Positions 26,131 through 37,535 of a DNA stretch of 64,000 bases are shown here, piece after piece. Position 1 is the stretch's first letter, and the number at the start of each line of letters is the position of its first letter. Source of the stretch: Parasponia andersonii (Eukaryota; Streptophyta; Magnoliopsida; Rosales; Cannabaceae). The notes beneath the pieces were generated by a model that saw only the letters and a program-made list of their open reading frames with translations, had not been told where the DNA came from and ran no database searches. The translations under genes were made by a program, and so were the position numbers. Where the stretch lies: positions 290,959 through 354,958 of the forward strand of contig JXTB01000144.1 in assembly GCA_002914805.1 (NCBI GenBank), written 5' to 3'.

Positions 26131-27057
26131 AACATATATATTTACTGTATATTTTACTTTTATAACACAAGAATTTATGAACACTTATTTCCTTGATCAA
26201 TTACAAATAATTTCTTTATGGATATTAGTATGTAAAGTGATCTTCCGTTTTACATTGATTAATATTTTTTTTGTTATAGATGTACTTTTTCTTCTTCTTT
26301 TTTTCCCACTATAATGTATACACATCTATTCCTCTTTGTATCAATTTATGTATTTTAACTCCGTAACAAAGTACATATATCTAATTACTTCTTCTGCATG
26401 CTATTCATAGGTAGAAAAATCATATAACAAAAACGGGCACGTGCTCCATTAACTAGTACGAGTGGAGATGTATTGAATAGGTGAATTTTTTGATTGCAAA
26501 TTATTAACCAAATAACGTTGTTCAATAGTAGATATGTAAAGCTTAATTATGTAATTCGCTTCATGTATTGTAAAGCCTAATTATACATTATGCAATTTTC
26601 TTCATGTAAACTGCATATATTGAGTATTTAACACGTATTCTAATGGTTATGGGTAAGTGAGATTATATAGAGAAATCGTAGAATAGACGTGAAGTGTGAA
26701 ATTTTATTTTATGTACTAAATATACTTCGTTATGGTACAAATTTATAACATTTTAAAATGAATGTTGCTCTCAATCTCAAATTAAAATTGAGAGTAAATC
26801 TCAATGAAGTTTGTGTGTGCGCTTGCTTTATATTCTATTTATTGCTCTCATCACTAGAAAAATCATAGTGTTTAATCTATAAAAGTTTGATTTACTAAAT
26901 AAGAATCCAAATATATTCTCAACACCCTGAAAATACAGATATAGCTTTCTTATCCAATAATAATTGATATATAGGAAAATGACCGTCTACAAATTATGGA
27001 TGTGGAACATAATTTTCAATAGTGCAAGTTAGTAGACAGAAATTCAGATAGTTTCTT
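26131..27057. other. AT-rich non-coding DNA
   Basis: No gene recognised. It may contain the unidentified 3' end of the Helitron. Confidence 0.5.
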
Positions 27058-28450
27058 GAGAAATTAGAAAAAATATGCATCAAAACATGTTTGTTTTGGG
27101 CATACGCTAGTTTTAAAAAACCTCTTAAAAAATATGCATGATGACCAAAATGCCTATAAAAAATTTATGCCTATCTCTTTACTCTCCTCCACTTCGTATA
27201 TTCTTCTTCCTTTTTCTCTCATCTCCAAAGTAGTAGAGAAATCTCGGTCAATCAACGTCGACCCTCAACAACCCCACCCAATAAAATTATGTTTCACTTT
27301 TCCTCTACAGAGTTATGCTTCACTCTTCCTTGCACATTTCTGAATCTTGCTATCTAATATACTCAAAAAATAAAACTAACAGAATTAAAATAAAAATAAA
27401 TAAACCACAAAACTAAAACCTAAAAAAGCTCAAGTTGATCAGATTTTAAGCAATAAAGTTAACTGAAAAATATTTTTTAAAAAATAATTGAGAAATTAGT
27501 GATTACCCATACTAAATTAGTGATAACCCATCGATTATCCACATAATTCTATCGAGTGATGAACCCATCGAACGACCATTGAGGAGCCTTTCTTTGAATG
27601 GCCACCAAACAACCTTAAGTTGAACAACCATAGAGTTGCTAGCGAACAACCTTTAGTTGAACGGGCATCGAGCAGTTTTCGATCGAATGAATGTTGACGA
27701 GCATCAAGAAGGAATCGAAATGACTTCGAAGATTCAATGCATTCTTGATGCACCATCGAAATGCATCGACAAGGCTTCAAAATTTTCAAAATCATTTCGA
27801 TACCTTCTCGATGGTGCCTTTGCACACGGCCAGAGAAAAATAGTGGTGGACTGGCAAGGTGTGACTCTGGCTCTCAAATAAGAATTGCAACTTTTTCCAC
27901 AATTATTTTTGTTGGAAATGGTGAACGAAAGAGGAATAGTTTTTTTTTGGGAGGAGGGGGAGAGGGGTTCAAAGGATAATTATAGGGAGGAGAGTGAAGA
28001 GAGAAAAAAAAGAAATGATAAGTTAAAATTTTCAATGATCGACTGGGATTTATCGAGAGTCGGCGTTGGCTGGCAAGAAAAAGATACAAAGTGGAGGAGA
28101 GTGAAAAAATGACAATTATTTTTAAGGGCATTTTGGTCATTATGCCCTTAAAAATGGAGGGGGGACGAGGGAGAAAGGGTTCAAAGCAGAATTATATGGA
28201 GAAGAATGAAGAGAGAGAAATGATAAGTTAAAATTTTTAATGATCAGCTGGGATTTATCTAGAGTTGGCGTTGACCGGAAAGAAAAAGATATGAAACGGA
28301 AAAGAGTGAAAAGAAAGCATAATTATTTTTGAGAAGAAAGCATAATTATTTTTGAGGGCATTTTAGTCGTTATATATATTTTTTAAGAGGTTTTTTAAAA
28401 CTAGCATACACCTCAAAATAGGTATATTTTGATATTTTTCATAATTTCTC
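27058..28450. mobile_element. Non-autonomous TIR element, probably Mutator-like
   Basis: Long terminal inverted repeats of about 80-90 bp begin GAGAAATTA(.)GAAAAATAT and share TAGTTTTAAAAAACCTCTTA (27109-27128 on the left, its reverse complement at 28383-28402 on the right). Length is 1393 bp, with no transposase. The interior has a CATCGA-rich segment (27530-27830) that may be captured DNA, and a tandem duplication (next entry). Long TIRs around foreign-looking DNA suggest a Mutator-like element, but I could not find a clear 9-bp target duplication. Confidence 0.7.
27950..28375. repeat. Internal tandem duplication of about 205 bp in the TIR element
   Basis: A purine-rich unit containing GGTTCAAAG, TGATAAGTTAAAATTTT, CTGGGATTTATC.AGAGT and AAGAAAAAGATA occurs twice, followed in both cases by an ATTATTTTT...GGGCATTTT.GTC word that is also part of the TIR edge. 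ORFs in this stretch are low-complexity and not called. Confidence 0.75.
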
Positions 28451-29637
28451 TTTTTTAAGGTTCCAGACTGACGATTTTTTCTGCCCGTTTGTTTCAACTT
28501 ATTCTCATTTTAATTTACATTTGAATGGTCATTTATTTAAACCATTTCAGTCTTTTCACTTTAATTTTTCCTTTTATTTAATTGAATGATTGTTTAATAA
28601 TTTAATTTTTCTATTTAAATGTCGTATCAATTATTTCGAAATAACCTTTTGTACTTTCCCCTTTATATTTTAATATTACATTTTGTTGTCCCCAGTTTTC
28701 AATTGTAATACATTTCATTTCCTTTCATTTCATACCATTTCATTATAATTATAACTCTATCTCTTTCTATTACAGCCCTTGCAATTGAGACAAATTCCTC
28801 GTTTGTCCGAAAGTATATAGGAAATTTCAAGATTTATTTTTTTGAAAAAATGAAAGGTCTGTCGAAATAATGCAAATAATACTACTGATCGACAGTGGCC
28901 TCGTAGAAGGTGTGGCTTATCCTCTTCTGCGAACGTCTTTGTCGCCATCGTGGCCTCGAAGCATGTGCAAACCCTCTTCGGAAAAACGCCACCGTTTGGA
29001 TGATTCCCATTGCGATTCCGAGGAACCTACCGCGCTTCAGATTCAAATTACAGTGGGAAGTGGGAACCGCTGAACCAGGGAATTGGTTAAACTTTTTCTG
29101 AGCGTCTTAAAATGTTGGGGCCATCGTCGCTTGACCTTATTCCTATTATTTACAAATATTTTCACAGAACAAAAAACCAAAAACAAAGACAGAGTCGAAC
29201 AAAATGATTTTGAATCACTTTAGTAATAGTTCTAATAAGCGTCCAGAGGATTTTTTCGATATTTTGATACTGTAAGAATGTTAGTGACCACTAGCGAAGT
29301 ATATATATAATTAGAGTATTTTTTTGGGATTATTCTAAGCATATAGATTTGCTGGAATATTAATTCTATATAACAAGGTAGGCACTAGACGTTGTTATCG
29401 AAAAAAAAAAAAGGGTAGGCACTAGACTCGGCATTCGTACACGATCCAAAATTTTAAGTTAGCAAGACGACATTTTCCTAATCCCTTAGCGCGGTAAGCT
29501 ATACTTCAATCCCACGATATAAGACCAAAAGAGCTTTTGGCTTTTTATAATGCCCATGGTTCCGTAAAGATAGAACTTTCTTCTCCTTCTACTTCGTTTA
29601 TTATATGACATATAATCAGCTAGAATATGGTATATAT
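28451..29637. other. Intergenic region with a GC-richer island
   Basis: Mostly AT-rich. An island at about 28870-29080 is clearly richer in GC and holds a 42-codon minus-strand ORF (29010-28882) with an Arg-rich product beginning MGIIQTVAFFRRGFAHASRP, as well as open frames on the plus strand. I do not recognise a family and cannot decide whether it is a gene fragment. A short doubled GTAGGCACTAGAC word lies near 29378-29425. Confidence 0.35.
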
Positions 29638-30475
29638 TGTGGGACCTGTTCCTAAATTATACACCACGTGGACGATTAAGTGGTAGAACAGGTCACAAAT
29701 AGGGTACACCGTCCGACATGTGTTGAGAGTGACTAGCTAAAGACCATGCGAGTTGCAAGTGGTATCACATCGGCCATTGGGCTGTTCGAGGTTAGGGCTG
29801 AGCCCATCCCAGACCCTGGATGGACTCGGCCCAGTCCGATTCTTACCTCGACAGCTGGGGATCGGAAGCCCCAAGGGTCTTCCACCAGAGTACAATGGAA
29901 AGCAACTCACAACTCCAGACCCAGACAGAGCATTTAATGCGATCTTGAGTAGGTGTGCGCAGGGGGCAAGTCGTCCTGACAGAACAGCAATTTGTCCAAA
30001 TCTCGCTCCTGACAGACTCGAGCCATAGGGGACGGCAGAAACTAGGCTAAAGCGGTGCAGAGGGGATCACGGTAATCTCGGCCCGTGACCTCTGGAGAAA
30101 GTCTTGACGAAAAAGATATTCGGTCCTGAAATTGAGAACCAGAAAGTTCACAATTGCAGGACTATATATATATATATGAGCCATGCGTCCCTAAAAGAGA
30201 GGCATGTACGCATATGAAAAAGAAGTATTTTAAAAAAAGTTTATAAGCAAGAGAAAAGACATACTCATACAGAGAAAAACTGAATCTTTGCTACTCAATC
30301 TCAGGGGTAAATATCTGATTTAAGCATCGGAAAGTCTTTGCAAGTGGCCACCCCCGCCTCTCCGACCCTCCCGAAGCCGGGAGCATTTTGGGATAGCAAG
30401 GATACGAAGACAGTTGAAAGGTGTAACATCAGCAGTTCAGGGACACGTGGATAGCTAATGGAAACCGCTCCAACA
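29638..30475 (+). repeat. 5' LTR of the gypsy element
   Basis: Begins TGTGGGACC and ends GCTCCAACA. A TATA-like run (TATATATATATGAGCC) near 30164-30180 is the likely core promoter; the same block occurs in the 3' LTR near 42018. ORFs inside the LTR on either strand are not genes. Confidence 0.95.
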
Positions 30476-30478
30476 GTT

Positions 30479-30496
30479 TGGCGCCGTCTATGGGAA
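30479..30496 (+). other. Primer-binding site
   Basis: TGGCGCCGTCTATGGGAA starts three bases after the 5' LTR. It begins with TGG, complementary to a tRNA ending in GGCGCCA. tRNA-Arg is my best guess; which tRNA is not settled here. Confidence 0.75.
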
Positions 30497-30581
30497 ACCA
30501 ATTCTTCTTTTAGTGCGAGAGGAAGAGTCGGAGTCTCATGATCGCACTCTCCTCGAACAAGAAGCCATATAGCATTGGAAG

Positions 30582-32350
30582 ATGGCACCTTCAAGAATGA
30601 CAACCAGAAGCACACGTCTCGACGCTGGTGGGAATCCACCCGACGCCGAAGGAAGCTCCCGGGGAGCGCAACCTGGACTGGAGCAAAAGCTGGACCAGAT
30701 GCTCGCCGCACTGGCAGAAGCAAGCCGGAAAGCAGAGATCGCCCACGAGGCCGTCATGGGTTTAAAAGATGAAGTCGCGGAGGTGCGCAGGGATAATGCC
30801 CACCTCGAGGGGCTGCTGGCAAGCGAAGCTAGGAGCAAGCGAAGGGAAGATTTCTACGCAAAAGTCCAACAAGAGACCGAGGGCCAACCGCCGAGGGAAA
30901 TGCCCGCCCCATCTTGATCACGGATGCAGGGAGAGCAACAAAGTCAAACAAGGCCGTTCCGAGCCAGAGCGGCGGTAGCCAAAAGACACCAAGAAAGCCT
31001 TGAAGGTGTGCTTCTCAACTGGAAGCAAGAAATGATGGCAGAGCTGAGTAAGAGGCTTGGGGCCCATCACAGCCAAACCCTCGATGACCTGGCTGAGCAA
31101 ACTGTGCGAGGGATCAGCCAAACGGCCTTCGCCGATTGGATCCAGATGGAACCCAAGCCGAGAGACTTCACTACTCCAACCTTCAGGCCGTTCGAGGGGA
31201 AAACTGATCCCATTGATCACATATATCATTTTCAGCAGAAGATGGCCTTGGAAATCAGGGATGAAGCTGTAACTTACAAGGTCTTCTCCACAACCCTGGC
31301 GGGACTAGCCCTATTATGGTTCAGACAGCTCCCAGAGAAATCCATAAACGGGGTTCGAAGATTTCTGCAAACTTTTCTTGAAGCAGTATGTGGGTGCCCA
31401 GAGGTAGCAGAAAACCATGCGAGACCTTGACCGGCTGGAACAAACCGTAAACGAATCTCTGAAAGAATACCTAACGCGTTTCCTGGAGGTGATGTCCCTA
31501 GTGCACAACGCTGATTTGCTCCAAGCCACGAGCTCGTTCGTTAGGGGCCTGCAGCCAGGATTGATGCTGTCAGACCACCTGCTCTTGAACCTTCCGTACG
31601 ATATGACAGACGTCCAGGCCAAGTCAGAAGGGGTATTCAGGGTGTTGGAAAGCCGCCAGAAAATACCTAAGGCATCCGCCGCGAAAACAACAGCGCCGGC
31701 ACAAGCCCCTTCCCCGCAAGGGGTAAAGAGGCTCGCACCAGACCGAGGGCTGATTCTGAAACAGGAAGCCCCCACCCAGGGGAGTCAAGAAGGCGGCAAG
31801 AGGAGGAAGGTGTCCCGTGACCCACTGCCGAAGTACGAGCTCAACACGCCGATCGATGTGATCTACCTCCAAAACAAGGACAGGGGCATTTTCAAAGACC
31901 CGCCCAAATCCGGCGTTCCTGAGCACATGAAAAACAGGAATAGGTACTGCCAATTTCACAAAGATCACGGACATGACACCGTCAACTACCGCGTAGGTCA
32001 TGGTGGCGATTCATGCTGGCAAATTGAAGCAGTACGTAAAGACTGGCGGAATCCAGCCGTGGGAAGACGCCATTAGGCCCGAAAAAGGCAAGCAGACCCA
32101 GGACTCTGGGTCAAGAGACCAGGCCCTGAGGATAGTGTCGACCATCATGGGCAGACCCGAGCAGACCCAGGGTCAGGAAAAGAAGGAAAAGTGCCTAAGA
32201 AAAACCGAGGAGAGGGTGAAGCGCCTGAGGGGGATGGGATATTCCGTTAACCATTTGAGGGTGGGTGAAAGCTGCGCCTCCACCGCCCCCATCGCCTTCA
32301 CTCAGCAAGATTTGACCAGGTGCGCCTACCACACGACGACCCCCTGGTGA
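30582..32350 (+). pseudogene. gag of the gypsy element (broken)
   Basis: Structural (capsid-nucleocapsid) polyprotein. It opens with MAPSRMTTRSTRLDAG at 30582. A coiled-coil-like stretch (EQKLDQMLAALAEASRKAEI) follows, then a TGA at 30915-30917, probably from CGA, and the capsid region TTPTFRPFEGKTDPIDHIYH and ALLWFRQLPEKSI. The frame shifts near 31400 to SLKEYLTRFLEVMSLVHNAD, LPYDMTDVQAKSE, and a zinc-knuckle-like RYCQFHKDHGHDTVNYR near 31945. It shifts again near 31995 to AIHAGKLKQYVK. Two frameshifts and one stop make it non-functional. Confidence 0.92.
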
Positions 32351-35300
32351 TTAAGTTACAGATCGACTCCGCGTTGGTCGGAAGGGTCCTGATCAACGGT
32401 GGAAGCAGCGTCGATATCTTGTTCCTCAGCACGTTCGAGAACATGGGTCTGAATCGGAACGTGCTTAGACCGACCTGTTAGCCGCTGTTTGCTTTCGATA
32501 GTACCAAGGTCAACCCCTTAGGCGTTGTGACCTTGAAGGTCTGCGCGGCAGAGAGATGCTTAGACGTGGACTTCATCGTTATCGACTGCCCGTCCTCCTT
32601 CAACGTCATCATAGGGAAAGGATGGATCCACGTCATGCATGGAGTCACCTCCACCCTCCACCAGGTCTTAGAATGTCAATCAAAGGATGGTACCTATACG
32701 ATAGACATCAAAGGAGACCAGGCCTCCGCGAGGAAATGTTTTTCAGCAGCCTTGAAGGGACTCGGTGCGAGTACGAATGCCCTGACGGGGGACGAATAGC
32801 AATCAAAGGACCGCCTGCTAGCATACATGAAACAGGTCAAGGAGGAGTCTGACGGACCAAGGTCTACGATTGAGGAGCTGGTGGCGGTCCTTTTGAAAGA
32901 GGCGGAGCCGACGAAGGTAATATTAGTCGGGGCCCTGTTGCCCGAAGAGGAAAAGAATGAGCTATTGGGATTCCTGAGGCGGAACCAAGACGTCTTCACT
33001 TGGTCCCACAACGACATGCCCAGGATTGACCCCGCGCATGCCTATCACTAGTTGAACATAGATCCAAATTTCCTTTCGGTCAGACAGAGACCCCGAAGGT
33101 TCGCGCCAGGGAAAAACAGGGTGATCAACAAGGAGGTAGAGACGCTGTTGGAAAACGGCCTAATCATGGAATGCGTATACCCTTCCTGGATCTCCAACCC
33201 GGTGGTAGTGTAGAAGAAGAACGGCGACAACCGAACTTGTATAGACTTTACCAACTTGAATAAGGCTTGCCCGAAGGATAGCTTCCCCCTGCCAAAGATC
33301 GACCAGATGGTAGACGCAACGGCAGGATTCGACAGAATGAGTTTTTTGGATGCCTACTTGGGGTACAATCAGATCCCCCTGTACGAGGAAGAGCAACCCA
33401 TATGGCATTTATCACGGAGCGAGGCCTGTACTGTTACGGACGCATGCCGTTTGGTTTGAAGAATGCGGGGGCGACCTACCAGAGGCTCATGAACAAAATA
33501 TTCGCCGGACGGCTAGAGAAAACTATGGAAGTCTATATCAATGATATGGTTGTAAAGAGCAGAAAAGCTTCGGGTCATTTGGGACATTTGGACGAGTGTT
33601 TCTAGATTTTGAGGCAATATTGGATGCGTCTGAACCCTAAGAAATGCGCGTTCGGGGTGTCCTCCGGCCAGTTCCTGGGGCACATCATAAGTAGAAGGGG
33701 TATCGAGGCCAACCCTACCTAGTTGTCCTTTATCGCAGACATGCAGAGACCCTCGACTATTCGGAAAGTCCAGCACCTAGCCAGGAAGATAGCCGCCCTT
33801 AGTCGGTTCGTCTCCAAGATGTCTGACCGATGCAAGCCCTTTTTCCAGTGCATAAAGAAAAGCTCCATTGTTGCTTGGGGGGAGGAACAGGACAAGGCAC
33901 TGACAGACCTCAAGCTGTACCTAAGTCACCCGCCCATCCTGGCTTCCCCGGCAGAGGGGGAGTGCTTGTACGCTTATTTAGCAGTGTCCGAAGTAGCGAT
34001 CAGCACTGTACTATTCATCGAGGAAGACAGCAAGCAGAAACTGGTGTTTTATACAAGCCGCATGCTACTGGATGCCGAGACGCGATATAGTATGGCGGAG
34101 AAACTGATCTCCGCTCTGGTCAACGCTGAGAAGAGACTTAGGCAATACTTTGAAGCACACTCTGTTACCGTGTACACGGACTTCCCCATCCGGTAGATCT
34201 TGGCTAAACCAGACCTATCAGGGTGACTAACCAAGTGGGCCATCGAACTAGGGATATACGATATCGAGTATTAGCCCTGAGTAGCGAAGAAAGGGCAAGT
34301 TATAGCAGATTTCCTGGTGGAAATCAAATCTTTCAGTGAGCTGCACGATTAGCTTCAAACGTCTCAGCCTCGCTACCCTTTAGCCTGGACCCTCTACACC
34401 GACGGATCCACGAATGCCTCGGGATCAGGTATCGGGATAGTCCTGCAGACCCAACAGGACTCAGAGTAGAGAAAACTTTGAGGCTCAACTTCCAAGCCAC
34501 GAACAATGAGGTGGAGTACGAGGTCATGCTGCAAGGCCTTGAACTAACTCTGCATTTCGGAGTATAGAGCATCTCAGTAATGACTGACTCGCAGTTGGTC
34601 GTGGGTCAGATCAGGGGAGACTTCGAAGTAAAAGAGCCAAGATTACATAGGTACTTTTCCAAAGTAATGGGGGCGAAAGCCCGCTTTAGCAGCTTTAATA
34701 TCGAACAGATTCCCAGATAGATGAACCAGAAGGCCGATGAGCTAACTAAGAGCACGTCGACCGAAGGAATGGAACACGCAGAGATTCTCTTGAAGGACAG
34801 GAATACAAAGGACTCCCCGGAGACCCCCGCACGTCATGTATTTGCAGCCGGCCCTGCAGACGAAGGATGGATGAAACCCATCACCCAGTATTTGGAATTG
34901 GGGAACCTACCCGCAGATCCCCAGGAAGCGAGGTCGATCAGGCTGAAAGCTGCCAGATACTCGATGGTAGGGGAACAACTATATAGGAGATCGACAATAG
35001 GGTCGATGCTGCTGTGTGTAGGTCCCGTCAAAGCGCAAAAACTGATGGAAGAAATCCACGAGGGAGTATGCGGCAACCACTCTGGCGGACGTAGCCTCGC
35101 CCACAAGGCTCTGACGGCCGGATACTTCTGGCCATACATGATGACAGAGGCGGCCCAGTTCGTCAAAAAATGTGATAAGTGCCAGAGGTTCGCCCCCATG
35201 AAACTCCAACCCGCGGAGGATCTCCATTCGAACATAATGCCCTGGCCATTCGCCAAGTGGGGTTTGGACATCGTCGGAGAGCTCTCCAGAAGCCCAAGGG

Positions 35301-36094
35301 GAAGAAGGTACGTCCTGCTGGCTACAGATTATTTCACCAAATGGGTAGAGGCTGAAGGCTACGCGACCGTAAACAAAGCAGACACAATTAACTTCATTTG
35401 GAAAAAGATAATCTGTCGATACGGGATTCCGAAAGAGATACATGCCGATCATGGCACACAGTTCCAAAATGCTAAGCTCAAGGAGTTGTGCGAGCTGTAT
35501 GATATAAGGCTCAGTTTCTCTTCCGTGAACTACCCTCAGGGGAACGGCCAAGCAGAGGCAACGAACAAAGCCATATTCAGCAATATCAAAAAGAACTTGC
35601 AGGAGGCTAAAGGCAGGTGGTTAAAAGAGCTACCGGTCGTTGCGTGGGACCATCGAACCACGGAGTGGAGGTCGACTGGAAGAACGCCATTCGCCATGGT
35701 CTACGGATCAGAGGCTGTGATCCCGACCGAGGTCGGCCTCCCGACCCTTCGCTCCGAAGTGGTAAGAGATGCCCTCTTAAACGAACGGCAGCTAAGCCAC
35801 AATACAGACCTCCTGGAAAAAACGAGAAACATGGCCCTGGTCCACCTGGCTTCACACCACCAGTAGGCTAGGTCCTACTACGTAAAGAAGGTTAGTGCTC
35901 GATGATTCAACATCAGGGATTGGGTCTTGAAAGTCAGAACAGAGAATTCCTCGAAACTGGACTCCAATTGGATTGGACCCTATGAGGTGATCAAAGCACT
36001 TGACAATGGTGCATATGTCCTGAAGGAACTCAAGACCGGAAAAGACTTGCCGAACACGTAGAACGCTCAGCACTTAAAAAAGTATCACGTATGA
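32311..36094 (+). pseudogene. pol of the gypsy element: protease, RT, RNase H, integrase (broken)
   Basis: Protease at 32335-32790: the catalytic D-G-G/T-G motif reads INGGSSVDIL, with Asp replaced by Asn at 32395. Reverse transcriptase at about 33050-33700: NLNKACPKDSFPLPKID, then a frameshift near 33395, RMPFGLKNAGATYQRLMNKI, and the active-site box YINDM (33534-33548) in place of YVDD, again Asp to Asn. RNase H starts near 34385 (WTLYTDGSTNASGSGIGIVL) with a frameshift near 34466. Integrase from 34721 is the best preserved part: HHCC finger (NHSGG...CDKCQRF) and catalytic acids in LDIVGE, HADHGTQF and GQAEATNK. Reading continues to TGA at 36092-36094 through TAG 35864, TGA 35903 and TAG 36059. 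In-frame TAGs also lie at 32479, 32797, 33049, 33211, 33603, 33720, 34194, 34272, 34350, 34565 and 34718. Confidence 0.95.
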
Positions 36095-36625
36095 GAACAC
36101 GTGCATATGATGTAAGACCCACGTGAATGCTTATATTATTGAAAAGGTTAAATCCAAAACAGGTTAAGTTCCCTTTTTGCAGCATGGATTTATCTTTTTG
36201 ATTGCTATGGAAAAGGGGTCTGCCCACAGTGGCAGACCCCACGTACTATTCACGTGTGAGACACATGCAAGACCCACAGTGGCAGACCCCACGCATTATT
36301 CACGCGTGAGACACATGGAAGACCCATGTGAGTGCTTATATTATTGAAAAACTTAAATCCAAAACAAGTTAAGTTCCCTTTTTTGCCGCATAGATTTATC
36401 TTTTGGACTGCTATGGAAAAAGGATCTGCCCACAGTGGCAGATCCCACGCACTATTCACGTGTGAGACACATACATATGATGTAAGACCCATATGAATGC
36501 CTATATTATTGAAGAGTTTAAATCCACAATAGGTCAAGTTCCCTTTTTGTCACATGGATTTATCTTTTGGATTGCTATAGAAAAGGGGTCTGCCCACAGT
36601 GGCAGACCCCACGTACTATTCACGC
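36095..36625 (+). repeat. Tandem array 1 of the gypsy element, units of about 165-205 bp with palindromes
   Basis: Three units start with a TGTAAGACCC-like word (36111, 36316, 36481) and share GCTTATATTATTGAAAA and TAAATCCA.AA.AGGT..AGTTCC. Each carries a palindrome: GGGGTCTGCC-CACAGT-GGCAGACCCC at 36215-36240 and 36585-36610, and GGATCTGCC-CACAGT-GGCAGATCC at 36422-36445. Unit 1 also contains a further partial copy near 36270. It lies directly after pol. Confidence 0.92.
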
Positions 36626-36632
36626 AATCAAG

Positions 36633-37250
36633 GATCGTACTATGGGGATCACGTCGCTTGTCGACGACCTAAGAAAATATACGAAGGGGAAAGAGCTGCG
36701 CAACCAAAAACTTACTAGCAGACCTCAAGAACGATCGTACTATGGGATCACGTCACTTGTCGACGACCCAAGAAAACGTATGAAGAAGAAAGAGCTGCAC
36801 AACCAAAAACTTGCCAGCAGACCTCAAGAACAATCGTACTATGGGGATTATGTCGCTTGTCGACGACCCAAGAAAACGTATGAAGAGGAAAGAGCTGTAC
36901 AACCGAAAACTTGCCAACAGACCTCGAAAACGATCGTACTATGGGGATCACGTCGCTTGTCGACGACCCGAGAAAACGTACGAAGAGGAAAGAGCTGCGT
37001 AACCAAAAACTTACCAGCAGACCTCGAAAATGATCGTACTATGGGAACCACATCGTGCAATAAAATTCTTGCCGATGGCCCGAGAAAACGTACGAAGAGG
37101 AAAGAGCTGCGCAACCAAGAACCTGCCGGCAGACCTCAAAAACGATCGTACTATGGGGATCACATCATGCAATAAAATCCTTGCCGATGGCCCGAGAAAA
37201 TGTACGAAGAAGGAAGAGTCGCGCAGCGAAAGTTTGTTACCTGCCCCAAA
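36633..37250 (+). repeat. Tandem array 2 of the gypsy element, about 100-bp units, six copies
   Basis: CGATCGTACTATGGG recurs at about 36633, 36733, 36831, 36931, 37031 and 37143. The first four units have GTCGCTTGTCGACGACC; the last two replace it with TGCAATAAAAT.CTTGCCGATG and are about 112 bp long. Because the unit length is not a multiple of three, the long open frame across it (36567-37175) is a repeat artefact. Confidence 0.95.
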
Positions 37251-37257
37251 AGGAAAG

Positions 37258-37535
37258 CACGGGTCAGGGTCTACACGTTGGAAGCGGACCCTCCCAGACA
37301 ATATTTTAGCGGCACGCAAAGCAAAGATTGGAGAGGTCAGGGTCTACCCGTTGGAAGCGAACTCTCCCAGACAACATTTTAGTAGCACGCAAAGCAAAGG
37401 CTGGAGAGGTCAAGGTCTACCCTTTGGAAGCAGACCCCATCCAGACAAAGTTTTAGACGCATGCAAAGGAAAGGTTAAAGGGGTCAGGGTCTACCCGTTG
37501 GAAGCAGACCCTCCCCAAACAACATTTTATTATGC
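37258..37535 (+). repeat. Tandem array 3 of the gypsy element, about 73-bp units, four copies
   Basis: GGTCAGGGTCTAC(C/A)CGTTGGAAGC recurs at about 37262, 37335, 37408 and 37482, with GCACGCAAAGCAAAG between. Unrelated in sequence to arrays 1 and 2. Confidence 0.93.

Noticed and set aside
30301-30838. Minus-strand ORFs opposite the 5' LTR end and gag start
   Set aside because: They span the LTR-PBS-gag boundary and have no domain; gag on the plus strand explains the open frames.
34834-35551. Minus-strand ORFs of 145 and 190 codons opposite integrase
   Set aside because: Shadows of the integrase frame, which shows the HHCC and DDE motifs.
36215-36610. Possible CRISPR-like array from regularly spaced palindromes
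   Set aside because: This is plant nuclear DNA; the palindromes are parts of long retrotransposon tandem units with conserved, not variable, spacers.
36567-37175. A 202-residue open frame with repeated SRPQERSYYG-like words
   Set aside because: It runs across tandem array 2, whose units are about 100 bp, so each unit is read in a different frame. The ORF is an artefact of the repeat.
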